This document shows, piece after piece, positions 10,601 to 18,660 of a stretch of DNA of 23,629 nucleotides. The stretch is from Apostichopus californicus (Eukaryota; Echinodermata; Holothuroidea; Aspidochirotida; Stichopodidae): NCBI GenBank assembly GCA_020650975.1, contig JAIPMN010005862.1, positions 1 through 23,629 of the forward strand. The letters are read 5' to 3'. How positions within the stretch are numbered: position 1 is the first letter of the stretch; every line of letters begins with the position of its first letter. The position numbers and the translations under genes were made by a program. The notes beneath the pieces are model-generated. The model did no database searches. It saw only the letters and a program-made list of their open reading frames with translations, and was not told the DNA's origin.

Positions 10601-13600
10601 CCAACAAATTAAAGTCTACACTAATACAGACAACTATATATGTCCAGAGAGTAACAAGCATGAGAGGCCAGGTAAGTACTGTACTGAGAAACAGTAGTCC
10701 TGCAACAAACAGAGCCCTTCAAAAAAAACAATGATAACCTTACACATCCAGCCTATCCAGGGTATATATTTCTGTAACATAACAAGTCTAAATGTCACTT
10801 CCTGGTAGTATAAGGGTTGCGGAACAACAAATAATATGATCATAACAGGAAACACTTCAACAGAGCTCTTCTAGAGAGAGGTTAACTGCATAAAACGACA
10901 CATAAACAGCCACCTAACAGGCACCTAACAGGCACCAAATATCACAAAGCTCTCATAAAGAGAGGCTAACTGCAAAAAACAACCCATTACAGCCACCTAA
11001 CAGCCACCTAACAGGCACCTAACAGCCACCTAACAGCCAACCAACAGGCACCTAACAGGCACCAAATATCACAGAGCTCTCATATACGTAGAGAGGTTAA
11101 CTGCATAAACCGACCAATAACAGCCACCTAACAGGCACCTAACAGGCACTAAACAGGCACCAAGCAGGCAACTAACAGGCACCAAATATCACAGAGCTCT
11201 CATAAAGAGAGGCTAACTGCATAAACCAACCCATAACAGCCATCTAACAGGCACCTAAAAGGCACCGGACAGGCAACAAATATCACAAAGCTCTCATAAA
11301 TAGAGGTTAACTACATTAAACGACCCATAACAGCCATCTAACAGGCACCAAATATCACAAAGTTCTCATAAACAGAGGTTAACTACATAAACCGACCCAA
11401 AACAGCCACCTAACAGGCACCTACCAGGCACCAAACAGGCAACAAATATCACAGAGCTCTCATAAAGAGAGGCTAACTGCATAAAACAACCCATAACAGT
11501 CAATTGACATAGTGACATGCATGTTTTCCATTCAGGTTAAATAATGCTACACTTACTTTATATAACAAACACTACATCCTTGTGAGCTGCATAGCTACTC
11601 CATGACTTTTGTTGTACCTTTATTCACATTTTCATGACTCTAGATAGTGTTCAGACTAACTGAAATGTATGCTTTCCCCTGACTCTAGATAGAGTTTTTA
11701 GACTAACTGAAATTTATGCTTTCCCCTGACTATAAATAGTGTTTCGGACAAACTGAAGTGTATGCTTTGCCCTTACTCTAGATAAGTGTTCAGACTCTAA
11801 ATACTGAGCAATAGCAAACCATCATAGTTGTGCAAAACTTTCAAATCAATATAAAATAACCAGATGTTGGCAAATATTGAATAATAATTGAAAATACACA
11901 ATCTTAAAGTCAGCAAACTGGAATAAGAAATGTCCCTACATTTCACTTAATGTGAATGATAGGCCTACTACACTATAACTTCATGACCTTTGCACCTCAA
12001 ATAAAAACTTCAAGCCTTAAAAATAGTCACATATCTCAACAGTCTATCTTCTCTTTTCCCCATTGGAATGTAACCAGCTTTGCTACTTAAAAATGACATC
12101 CTATTCCCTCACTTTTGAAGTAACATTTAGAAACAGAGAAAATAAAATTGGCAGAGCTAGCAATGACTGAGCAAGTTTGGCTGTAATTAAGATTGCAATA
12201 GAAACCTACCAGGGTGAACCCCCAGATATCATCAATGTGTTAAACAACTTGAAAGATGCTAGCACTGTGCAAGATCAGTAGCAGTTCATCATTCACAGAA
12301 AGACAGACTGTAATAACCTGTCTGGAATCTTGGTCTCCAGGGGTTCATGCAATTTCCACCAACCTTACATCATATTCTATATAGCTTAATATAGTAGTAG
12401 TCTTGATATTTAAAGGACAACTCCATCCTAATAAATCCAATAGGTTTACAAGGTAGTGTTTAGGAGGCAGAAAACTGCTTTGTCATTATACATTCCAATT
12501 TACAGTCCTAAATTTAAAAAGGTATTGATTGAAAAACAGAACACAAAAAACAAATGTAATGATTTTCATAGTTTAGGCTAGATTTTATATCTATAACCTT
12601 CAATGGTGAGATAAATATCAACAGCTTTGCTAGAATTATTGTTCATTACTTAGTTCTAAATAACACACCCAATCCAAAAATAAAACTTGCAGTCTGACAC
12701 TGAGGAACACAAAGCAATTTAAACACATTTTGCAATATATAGAAATTAGAGCAAATTGATAGTTTTATTATGTCCCAGCCTGTGATCAAACTTTTTCATT
12801 TTTTTTCATCATTTTATCTGCAATGATGGGAGCAATTTTATGGAGGTTTTCATAACATTTGGAAATTCCTTTTTGGATTTGTCCTTTAAGAACAGTTACC
12901 AAGGCAAAGTCCAATTAAGACACCATGTGTGTGTAACTATGGAGCTGTAATCAGAGGTAGTATAAGGTGCAGCTTTCCTTACAAACTTAGTGTTTAAGGC
13001 ATTTCCCAGGTTGGCAGTATATCAGTTATGATGTGAAATGAGAACATTCATTTTAATCAGCATAATTAACAAATATAGAAGAATAATGATCTAAACATTT
13101 TTGTTTTATGCCTAAGCAAAGCAGCTTCAAAACTGCAGACAAAAGTTACAAGGTACTAATGCTAGCACTGCTGCCCTCACTCTAGATTCAAGGTACTAAT
13201 GCTGGCACTGCTGCCCTCACTCTAGCTTCAAGGTACTAATGCTGGCACTGCTGCCCTCACTCTAGATACAAGGTACTAATGCTGGCACTGCTGCCCTCAC
13301 TCTAGATTCAAGGTACTAATGCTGGCACTGCTGCCCTCACTCTAGATTCAAGGTATTAAAGCTGGCACTGCTGCCCTCACTCTAGCTTCAAGGTACTAAT
13401 GCTGGCACTGCCGCCCTCACTTTACCTTCAAGGTACTAATGCTGGCACTGCTGCCCTCACTCTAGATTCAAGGTACTAATGCTGGCACTGCTGCCCTCAC
13501 TCTAGCTTCAAGGTATTAAAGCTGGCACTGCTGCCCTCACTCTAGCTTTAAGGTACTAATGCTGGCACTGCTGCCCTCACTCTAGATTCAAGGTACTAAT

Positions 13601-14803
13601 GCTGGCACTGCTCCCCTCACTCTAGATTCAAGGTATTAATGCTGGCACTGCTGCCCTCACTCTAGATTCAAAGTACTAATGCTGGCACTGCTGCCCTCAC
13701 TCTAGATTCAAGGTACTAATGCTGGCACTGCTGCCCTCACTCTAGATACAAGGTACTAATGCTGGTACTGCTGCCCTCACTCTAGCTTCAAGGTATTAAA
13801 GCTGGCACTGCTGCCCTCACTCTAGCTTCAAGGTAGTAATGCTGGGACTGCTGCCCTCAGTCAAGCTTCAAGGTATTAATGCAACAAATGACAACATCTA
13901 TTTATGACAGTTTGGTGATATAATAAAACTGCTGTTAGATACCATTTTTTTCTACTGGACCATACTTAAAACACTTCAAGACTGGAACAAGATAAGCAGA
14001 GTGTCACCTAATCACATTTAACCCCATCTCAATATGAAGGACATATGAAGCACATTAGAGCACTTTGAAGATACTCTTTTGACTGGCTTTGAGTTTTCTT
14101 GATATTAACCAAAAACATTCTGTTCTAGATACAAAGGCTACAACCACTAATCCATTACACAATACCTTGATGCCAACCACAACGCCATTTCCTTTAACGA
14201 CATCCACAAAAGACCTGCCATCGTCCGCCTTCTGGAAAAGTGTTTCGTGAAAGAAGATGACCCCGCTGATGTGGTTTGCGTAGCTTTTGTCCGTTGTGAA
14301 AAGGAGTTGACGATACAGACGGCGATGTTCTTCTGTGTTTTCAACACTGATGGCAGAAAGTCTCTTGCCCATAGTACCTGTACACATAGAGAATAAGAAA
14401 TATATGTGATAAACAAAGTCTGCTTTCTACATCAACTGTGCCCAAACAATCACCTATAAAGCAACACTGAAGAACCACTTGTCTAATAGCTGCTACCACA
14501 TAATTACAGTTTCCATTTCTTGGGCCATTCCTGGAAATTAACAAATATTGAAAAATTGTAAAATCAACTTGGACTTAATGAATTCAATGCCTTCTCTAGC
14601 TTCTCCATGAACATTCCAGAAATTCTGTGACATGCATTTGATTTCATCAATTTTGAACGAGGGCAAATTACTGTCATCAACTCACCAGTGCTTTCATCAG
14701 CAGCCAAGATACCCTTTCCTGGCGCTACGATGCGATTTGCAATGTCCACCAATTCCTTCTTCTGCTCCTGAGAGAGGGCGTGGGGTACCGATGATCCAGA
14801 CAT
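4559..14803 (-). CDS. ALDO: Class I fructose-1,6-bisphosphate aldolase, 7 coding exons, complete
   Basis: Seen: the spliced CDS joins 14803-14686, 14377-14166, 10145-9927, 9045-8962, 8266-8092, 6488-6289 and 4651-4559. That is 1101 nt, or 366 residues plus TAA. All six introns are GT-AG and the frame is open throughout. Known: class I aldolase is a cytosolic glycolytic homotetramer that cleaves fructose-1,6-bisphosphate to dihydroxyacetone phosphate and glyceraldehyde-3-phosphate through a lysine Schiff base. The family is about 360-366 residues, so this is full length. Catalytic positions are intact (rabbit muscle numbering in brackets): D36 (33), K110 (107), K150 (146), R152 (148), E191 (187), E193 (189), Schiff-base K233 (229), S275 (271), R307 (303) and the C-terminal Tyr. 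The protein ends SNHAY, as vertebrate ALDOA does. An in-frame TGA at 14836-14834 and an A at -3 fix the start. Inferred: functional gene, apparently the only one in the window. The paralogue type (A, B or C) does not apply outside vertebrates. Confidence 0.97.
4762..4831. repeat. 18-bp tandem repeat, ~4 copies, aldolase intron 6
   Basis: Copies of ATAAGTAGTGTGTACACA alternate with ATAAGTATTGTGTACACA at 4762, 4780, 4798 and 4816, giving a 36-bp two-unit period. Each unit contains the palindrome GTGTACAC. It lies about 110 bp before the terminal exon acceptor. Confidence 0.93.
5909..6090. repeat. 44-46-bp tandem repeat, ~4 copies, aldolase intron 6
   Basis: The core AGTCACATTATGCTGGG recurs at 5932, 5976, 6020 and 6066, separated by ACAAACTTTAACGTTATGAT-like spacers that also repeat. 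It lies about 200 bp downstream, in transcript order, of the exon 6 donor. Confidence 0.93.
6289..6488 (-). CDS. ALDO: Aldolase exon, residues 270-336
   Basis: 200 nt, starting with the last two bases of Gly270 and ending with Thr336 (phase 0). It encodes [20 protein letters not shown], then [18 protein letters not shown], and ends FLKRAT. S275 and R307 correspond to rabbit Ser271 and Arg303, which bind the substrate phosphates. The acceptor is TTCTTCAAG|GA and the donor ACG|GTAAGG. Reading through the donor would add a short unrelated tail and lose the C-terminal Tyr, so splicing to the terminal exon is required for a normal enzyme. Confidence 0.97.
6691..7829. repeat. 41-bp minisatellite, ~28 copies, aldolase intron 5
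   Basis: Contiguous head-to-tail copies of a unit containing CCCTGTGGCCATTGATCAAC and CATAGTGTAGCAGTCAATAA. The period is exactly 41 bp wherever I measured it. Variant markers recur at multiples of the period: the TGAATTAACCCAG variant at 7281, 7486 and 7691 (205 bp, five units) and the GTGCAGCAG variant at 6944, 7190 and 7600 (246 and 410 bp). The array fills about 70% of intron 5 (6489-8091). Copies abut without spacers, so it is not a CRISPR. Confidence 0.97.
8092..8266 (-). CDS. ALDO: Aldolase exon with Schiff-base lysine, residues 212-270
   Basis: 175 nt: 58 codons plus the first base of Gly270 (phase 1). It contains the class I aldolase signature [10 protein letters not shown], in which K233 corresponds to rabbit Lys229, the residue that forms the Schiff base with substrate. 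The rest reads [19 protein letters not shown] and ends RTVPPAVPG. The acceptor is TTTTCAG|GTTC and the donor CCTG|GTAATG. Substitutions around [13 protein letters not shown] are outside the catalytic core and look lineage-specific. Confidence 0.97.
8707..8846. repeat. 70-bp tandem duplication, aldolase intron 4
   Basis: Two adjacent 70-bp copies (8707-8776 and 8777-8846) starting AAAGATAGTCCTACTT and containing AAGCTTGATTTCTTGTTGGT, with only a handful of substitutions. It is a simple recent duplication and the remainder of intron 4 (8267-8961) is unremarkable. Confidence 0.92.
8962..9045 (-). CDS. ALDO: Aldolase exon, residues 184-211
   Basis: 84 nt, 28 whole codons, encoding [20 protein letters not shown] and then RAQRVTEE. 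E191 and E193 of VEPE match rabbit Glu187 and Glu189, the general acid/base residues around the Schiff-base lysine. The acceptor is TTCTGTAG|AATGG and the donor GAG|GTGAGT. The length equals the matching vertebrate exon as I recall it. An 11-base G run (C run in the transcript) sits 20 bp beyond the donor. Confidence 0.96.
9245..9647. repeat. 38-bp minisatellite, ~10.6 copies, aldolase intron 3
   Basis: Tandem unit of exactly 38 bp, containing ATTCAATTGAACAGGAAATA and TGACAGGGACATTAATGC. Copies alternate irregularly between ATTCAATTG and ATTCAATAG. The variant TGTCAGCGACATTAAAGC appears at 9304 and 9494, which is 190 bp or five units apart. It occupies nearly half of intron 3 (9046-9926). Confidence 0.97.
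9927..10145 (-). CDS. ALDO: Aldolase exon, residues 111-183
   Basis: 219 nt, 73 whole codons. It begins [11 protein letters not shown] and contains [18 protein letters not shown] (K150 and R152, matching rabbit Lys146 and Arg148), and ends [13 protein letters not shown]. The acceptor is TTTGTTAG|GTGG and the donor CAG|GTAAGT. It carries one residue more than human ALDOA in the loop after PLAGT. As I recall, vertebrates encode this stretch in two exons (about 55 and 161 nt). Here there is no intron between them. Confidence 0.97.
10862..11500. repeat. Nested composite minisatellite, aldolase intron 2
   Basis: Seven copies of a core (GAGGTTAACTGCATAAA, then CACAAAGCTCTCATAAAGAG) start near 10883, 10967, 11098, 11214, 11308, 11380 and 11474. 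Successive spacings are 84, 131, 116, 94, 72 and 94 bp. Between cores lies a variable number of ~11-bp modules CACCTAACAGG or CACCTAACAGC, which explains most of the length differences. In the transcript the module reads TGTTAGGTG, which matches the exon 3 acceptor. Confidence 0.93.
11636..11797. repeat. ~46-bp tandem repeat, 3.5 copies, aldolase intron 2
   Basis: Diverged head-to-tail copies of a unit starting GACTCTAGATAGTGTTCAGA and continuing CTAACTGAAATGTATGCTTT. Unit starts are at 11636, 11681, 11728 and 11774. Much more diverged than the large arrays, so it is older or not expanding. Confidence 0.85.
12410..12889. mobile_element. TTAA-flanked MITE (piggyBac-like type), ~480 bp, in intron 2
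   Basis: Seen: the left boundary is TTAA (12410-12413) followed by AGGACAACTCCATCC. The right boundary is TTAA (12886-12889), preceded by the inverted match whose complement reads AGGACAAATCCAAAA. Twelve of the first 13 bases of the terminal repeats agree. TTAA duplications are typical of the piggyBac superfamily, and MITEs starting TTAAAGGACAA are, from memory, widespread in marine invertebrates. The interior is AT-rich and non-coding, with no transposase remnant. The element sits in the 4.0-kb aldolase intron well away from splice sites. Confidence 0.7.
13146..13882. repeat. 40-bp minisatellite, ~18 copies, aldolase intron 2
   Basis: Tandem unit of exactly 40 bp containing TTCAAGGTACTAATGCTGGC and ACTGCTGCCCTCACTCTAGA, with few substitutions (GATTCA, GCTTCA and GATACA at the junction; GGTATTAAA variants at 13351, 13511 and 13791). 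It ends about 280 bp downstream, in transcript order, of the intron 2 donor. In the transcript each unit carries GTGAGG, resembling a 5' splice site. Confidence 0.97.
14166..14377 (-). CDS. ALDO: Aldolase exon, residues 41-110
   Basis: 212 nt, beginning with the last two bases of Gly40 and ending with the AAG of Lys110 (phase 0). It encodes [19 protein letters not shown], then [19 protein letters not shown], and ends VVVGIK, where K110 matches rabbit active-site Lys107. The acceptor is TGTACAG|GTACT. The donor AAG|GTATTG is the weakest in the gene (T at +4 and +5) and opens the longest intron (4020 bp). From memory, the 212-nt length equals the corresponding vertebrate aldolase exon. Confidence 0.96.
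14378..14685 (-). other. Aldolase intron between exons 1 and 2 (308 bp)
   Basis: GT-AG intron (GTGAGT to TGTACAG). AT-rich, with no repeat, RNA gene or internal ORF that I can support. Confidence 0.9.
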
Positions 14804-14844
14804 GATGATTGTTTTGGATGGTTTAATAGTGACTCAATGGAAAT
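14686..14844 (-). CDS. ALDO: Aldolase exon with 5' UTR end and residues 1-40
   Basis: Coding part is 14803-14686 (118 nt, 39 codons plus the first base of Gly40, phase 1). It carries the conserved stretch [16 protein letters not shown], with D36 of the active site. The donor reads ACTG|GTGAGT. Upstream of the ATG, a pyrimidine-rich stretch ends TTCCTTGTAG at 14845, a convincing splice acceptor. So 14844-14804 is the last 41 nt of the 5' UTR and at least one untranslated exon lies further right. The stop TGA at 14836-14834 is in frame with the ATG, which rules out an N-terminal extension through this exon. Confidence 0.93.
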
Positions 14845-16377
14845 CTACAAGGAAACATATGTTGCAAGTTCTGTATGGTTAGTGCGATGATTGTATCAAG
14901 CTAATATCAGCAAGACCTGATTGTGAAGAGAGCAGTAAATTACTTAGTTAAATGTTAATGTTGTAACACTTTCCAGTACATGTTCAAGTGATTTTACCAT
15001 TTACAGTGCAAAGTCATAAACTGGAAGTTTAAAACACCTCTTGATTCATATTGCAATACTTTTTGACATTTAATAACTCCTGTGAAATTTGGAGTATTTC
15101 CTTCCACTTGAAAAGTTATATCAGAATGCTTTCATGAAAGTTAATTTCTTCCTTCTACTTCTTTTAAACCTACAGGAGTGCTGTAAATATTCAAAGACGC
15201 TAGAACTCATTAAACTAGATGTGGTTCTGAACTTCTGACAAGAAACATTAGCCTACAGTATTCATGATACTTCCACAAATAAAGATGAAGAACTCACAGT
15301 TCAGGTTTAACATAACTGCAGTAGTCAAACAGTGTTCTATAAACTGGACACAGCTATGTCACATACTACAATACACATACTTACAACTATTTACACAAGT
15401 ACTTACAGTAACACTGACAAAGGTATGGCAACAACCACTTTCTTATTCTAAATTTTGTATAACTTCAAGACACAATTTGTACTATTCAATACAGAATATG
15501 ATAAACTATAATATAAGAGGAATATAAGAGGACAGACAGTACAATATATGCTTTAATATTTGAAGTGAGACTTGCAGTCTACATGCATGTTACCATTTCT
15601 ACAGAACAATTAACAATATCATAAAACTAGCAGAACATGAGAACCAACAGCCTTTATCCAAATTTTTCTTAGATATATTAAAGTTTTGAATTTCCTCATC
15701 TCTCTGCTGCTAAATTTTCCCAAATAAGTTCTCACAGAATTCATTCCAGTTGCACTTACCTTCACAGTACCACTTACCAATGGAGTAATGCCAATGCAGT
15801 GCTTAACTACACAGTTACACACAGGTTTATACTGTACAACACACCACCCCAATGAGGAACAAAACAACAGAGAGAAGTCACTCCAGCTACTGTACAAGTA
15901 CACAGCACAGCCTAGTTTACATACATGTATAGCATTGATAGTGTCTACAGTAACAGAGATTCAATACTGCTCCATTGGTCTACACCCTTCCATAGTGTAC
16001 AAGTCAATCACTTCCATTTTGTAATGCCCTGGGTTATAGTCAGACAATAAACAAAATCTGCTTGACTGTTGAACCATGAAGAGTAACTGATTATAAACAA
16101 TGCTCAACTATGCCTCAAGTTTGAAATTAAAAAATAATAATAATATTATTACTATTTGAAAGCAAACTTTAAAATTTTGAAATTCTTCCAGAAATCTAAC
16201 AACATAACACAACCCCAAAGCTGCCTTCAATCCAATTGACTCATGTACAAAAGATTATCTTTTAGAAGTTAAAATGTAAGTGTATCAGGTATTTTTAAAG
16301 GACCTTAGACAAAATTGCAATAAAATAAGAATCTAATTCATGTCTGATTCTCAAACTTCTCATTGCTTGGTTTAAAC

Positions 16378-16423
16378 ATGGAGCTATTAATGTAATTAAT
16401 TAATATTTCATTAATAGCTCCAT
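16378..16423. repeat. Inverted repeat with 15-bp perfect arms
   Basis: ATGGAGCTATTAATG (16378-16392) pairs perfectly with CATTAATAGCTCCAT (16409-16423) around a 16-nt AT loop. A TTAAAGGACC at about 16295 and a weakly similar inverted AGGTCC around 16465 suggest it may be the centre of a decayed palindromic MITE. The arms themselves are certain, the element is not. Confidence 0.85.
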
Positions 16424-17883
16424 TGTAAACTTTGTTGTTGCTTTCCTAGAATTAAATTACTGTAGGACCTATTAGGTTACAATCATAGAGTCTCCATAGA
16501 CCTTGAGAATTACTATAGAAATAGCCTGATAATTTGAGATTCAATTTCTGTTAACTGAACAAAGGTTATAGCAACCGCATTATAACTATGTAAATGAATA
16601 CAATAAACTGTATGTAGTGTTCATGTGGTTTCCCTTACATAGCAAGTTGTGTTTGTTTATCAATTTATGATTAATTCACCAAGCCTTTACTCCCACTGCA
16701 CACAATGGATCAAACAGCAGACTAATAGTCTCCAAGATAAATCAATGTTAATCAGTAAGTAACTAAAATCATTCCACTTCTCATTATAGAACTAAAAAAA
16801 CAAAGGACTCTCCGAAGTCTACAAAATATTATACAAGTTGTTTCTTTACTAGTATAGTATTTGAAGTTGGACTTTTAAGTCTGTATGTAGAGTAACAAAA
16901 TGATTTGCATTTTTATTCAATGTTAGCAATGAAGTATTTCAACACTAACAAAGGTAATCACAAAGAGATATTTTAAAATTAATGTCATCAATTCAACCTT
17001 CTGGCAAATGACCTTTGACCTCTGCTAAGTGAGTGCACAGTGTCAATATGCAGCCCCCAAACTATAAAATGCTCAGGTTCCATTCCTTGAACTATAGTAC
17101 AGTGTCATCTAGTACAGTGCTGGTATTCAAACTATTTTAAGTGTCCTGACTTTAAAGGAGCATACAATAGGTATGTTTTTATTTCATGACAGTACAGATC
17201 TAGATGTGCATACATACTGTACTGTATGCACACACCACACTCTCAGCATGCATACATCATGCCTGTATTACATGTGCACAATCACAATCAACATTACCAA
17301 ACTATTGCATAACATTTCAAACTCTGGCTTATCACCATTGTACAGACAGTACCTGTAGTACAAATGGAGAAAAATATGTGAAGGTCACACAAATTCTAAT
17401 CTTAAATACCAAAGACATCTAGTGAATGGCCCAATGGCTAGTTCCATGTTCCATTGATACCATGTGTGTTCCCACAAAGTTTCTCATTCATGTACAGTAT
17501 ATATCTTACAAGGTTAACTCTGGAAGTAAATGTCCCACTGTTATTTTTATAGAACACTTTTCACCAAATGCATAGATCTCTCAAATGTGGAAAGTGCTAG
17601 CTTGTTGATGTTCTACAATATGTCTTTTACTTGCAATGCATAAACCATTATACTTAATGTTACAAAACATGTAGTACCCTGAAGCAATCTCAACACAGAT
17701 GTTTAGTATGACATCATGGTATGACACTCTACGCTCGGTAGAACGAGGTGCTGAGGTTGTGAAGAGACAGGTAAGCAAGTAGAGAAGAAAACATTCCATG
17801 ATACTACAACAGTGAAAAGTGTGCATGTAATAGTAAGATGTAAATTGAATAGTACAGACCATACAAGAGTTGTCTGTAAGATA

Positions 17884-18000
17884 AAGAGGGTGGTGGGTGG
17901 ATGGGGGGGGGAGAGAAATGAGGGGAACAAGAGGAGATGGTACAGGTGAGGATAGAGGAGGAGGAGGAGATGGGGGGAGGGGAGGAACAGGATGGGAGAC
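17884..18000 (+). repeat. G/A-rich polypurine tract
   Basis: About 115 bp that is overwhelmingly purine on the plus strand, including a run of nine G's near 17904, GAGGAGGAGGAGAT and GGGGGGAGGGGAGG. It could form G-quadruplex or triplex structures. Reading frames across it are compositional artefacts. Confidence 0.85.
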
Positions 18001-18027
18001 AGCTTAGGACTGATATGGTCTGTATAG

Positions 18028-18087
18028 AATACAGTGCATATAAGTACACACTTTACAATGTTATTCTAAGTGTGTACTTACTGTATT
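18028..18087. repeat. Inverted repeat (hairpin)
   Basis: The perfect 13-bp arms TAAGTACACACTT (18041-18053) and AAGTGTGTACTTA (18068-18080) flank a 14-nt loop. The pairing extends to AATACAG/CTGTATT further out if a 6-bp bulge (TGCATA) on the left is skipped. It follows directly on the polypurine tract. Confidence 0.85.
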
Positions 18088-18436
18088 ATTCTACCTTCAG
18101 TCCTATTCCAGGAAGGCGGTCATGGTACATCCTGTTATTACCAGTTGAAGACAAAGGTAGGCATATAGGCCTAGCTATATCAAGTATTCTTAACAACACA
18201 CAGTAGGATATAAATTGTGCATGCATACAATAGAAGAGAATGAATACAGACAAAGCAATCCAACTATTACAACCAGGAATTTACTAAATTCACAAACTAA
18301 ATGCTATTACAGCAATATTTTTGCATATAAAAGTGCAACTGTTGCACAAAAGCATACTGTGGTATACAATGATCATTCTAGTTCCATCAAAACAGTAGAC
18401 ACACCTCAGAACCCAGTCACAAAGAAAGAAATTTAC

Positions 18437-18575
18437 CTGATATTTGTTTAACTTGCCCTATAATAATCCTCGGCCAAAATATGAGGAAGAATATGGAATT
18501 TCAAACATTGGTTAGACACACAGCCAAGAACCAAGCTAATTCCAAGAGACAAGTGCTCACTGTGCTTACAAGACC
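18437..18575 (-). other. Candidate untranslated first exon of aldolase
   Basis: The 5' UTR acceptor at 14844 demands an upstream exon. On the minus strand this stretch starts about 30 bp after a TATATA and ends at a good donor, CAG|GTAAAT (intron starting 18436). If real, the first intron is 3592 bp and the exon about 140 nt. Nothing in the stretch is conserved in a way I can recognise. A start in the CpG-richer region beyond 22.3 kb is a serious alternative. Confidence 0.3.
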
Positions 18576-18660
18576 GCAGCTATAACTTCATCCCAAGTAT
18601 ATAACTGAGCTACGAGCCAATCGTCACGTACAGAATTTCATTAACATGTAACGTGATGCT
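18576..18660 (-). promoter_or_regulatory. Candidate aldolase core promoter
   Basis: Seen on the minus strand: TATATA at 18603-18598, an inverted CCAAT (ATTGG at 18621-18617) about 50 bp above the presumed start, and TACGTGACG at 18630-18622 with the hypoxia-element core ACGTG. A second ACGTG lies on the plus strand near 18650. CpGs are clustered here while nearly absent for kilobases around. Glycolytic genes including aldolases are classical HIF targets. The link to this gene is inference. Confidence 0.3.

Larger units (their letters stand above)
14845..18436. other. Upstream non-coding sequence, possibly first intron
   Basis: About 3.6 kb of AT-rich, CpG-poor sequence with no supported coding exon. 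It contains the hairpins at 16378 and 18028 and the polypurine tract. If the first exon is at 18437-18575, this is the first intron. Confidence 0.6.

Noticed and set aside
17581..18206. Several frames on both strands at 17581-18206
   Set aside because: Compositional artefacts of the polypurine tract (Ser/Pro-rich on one strand, Glu/Gly-rich on the other).
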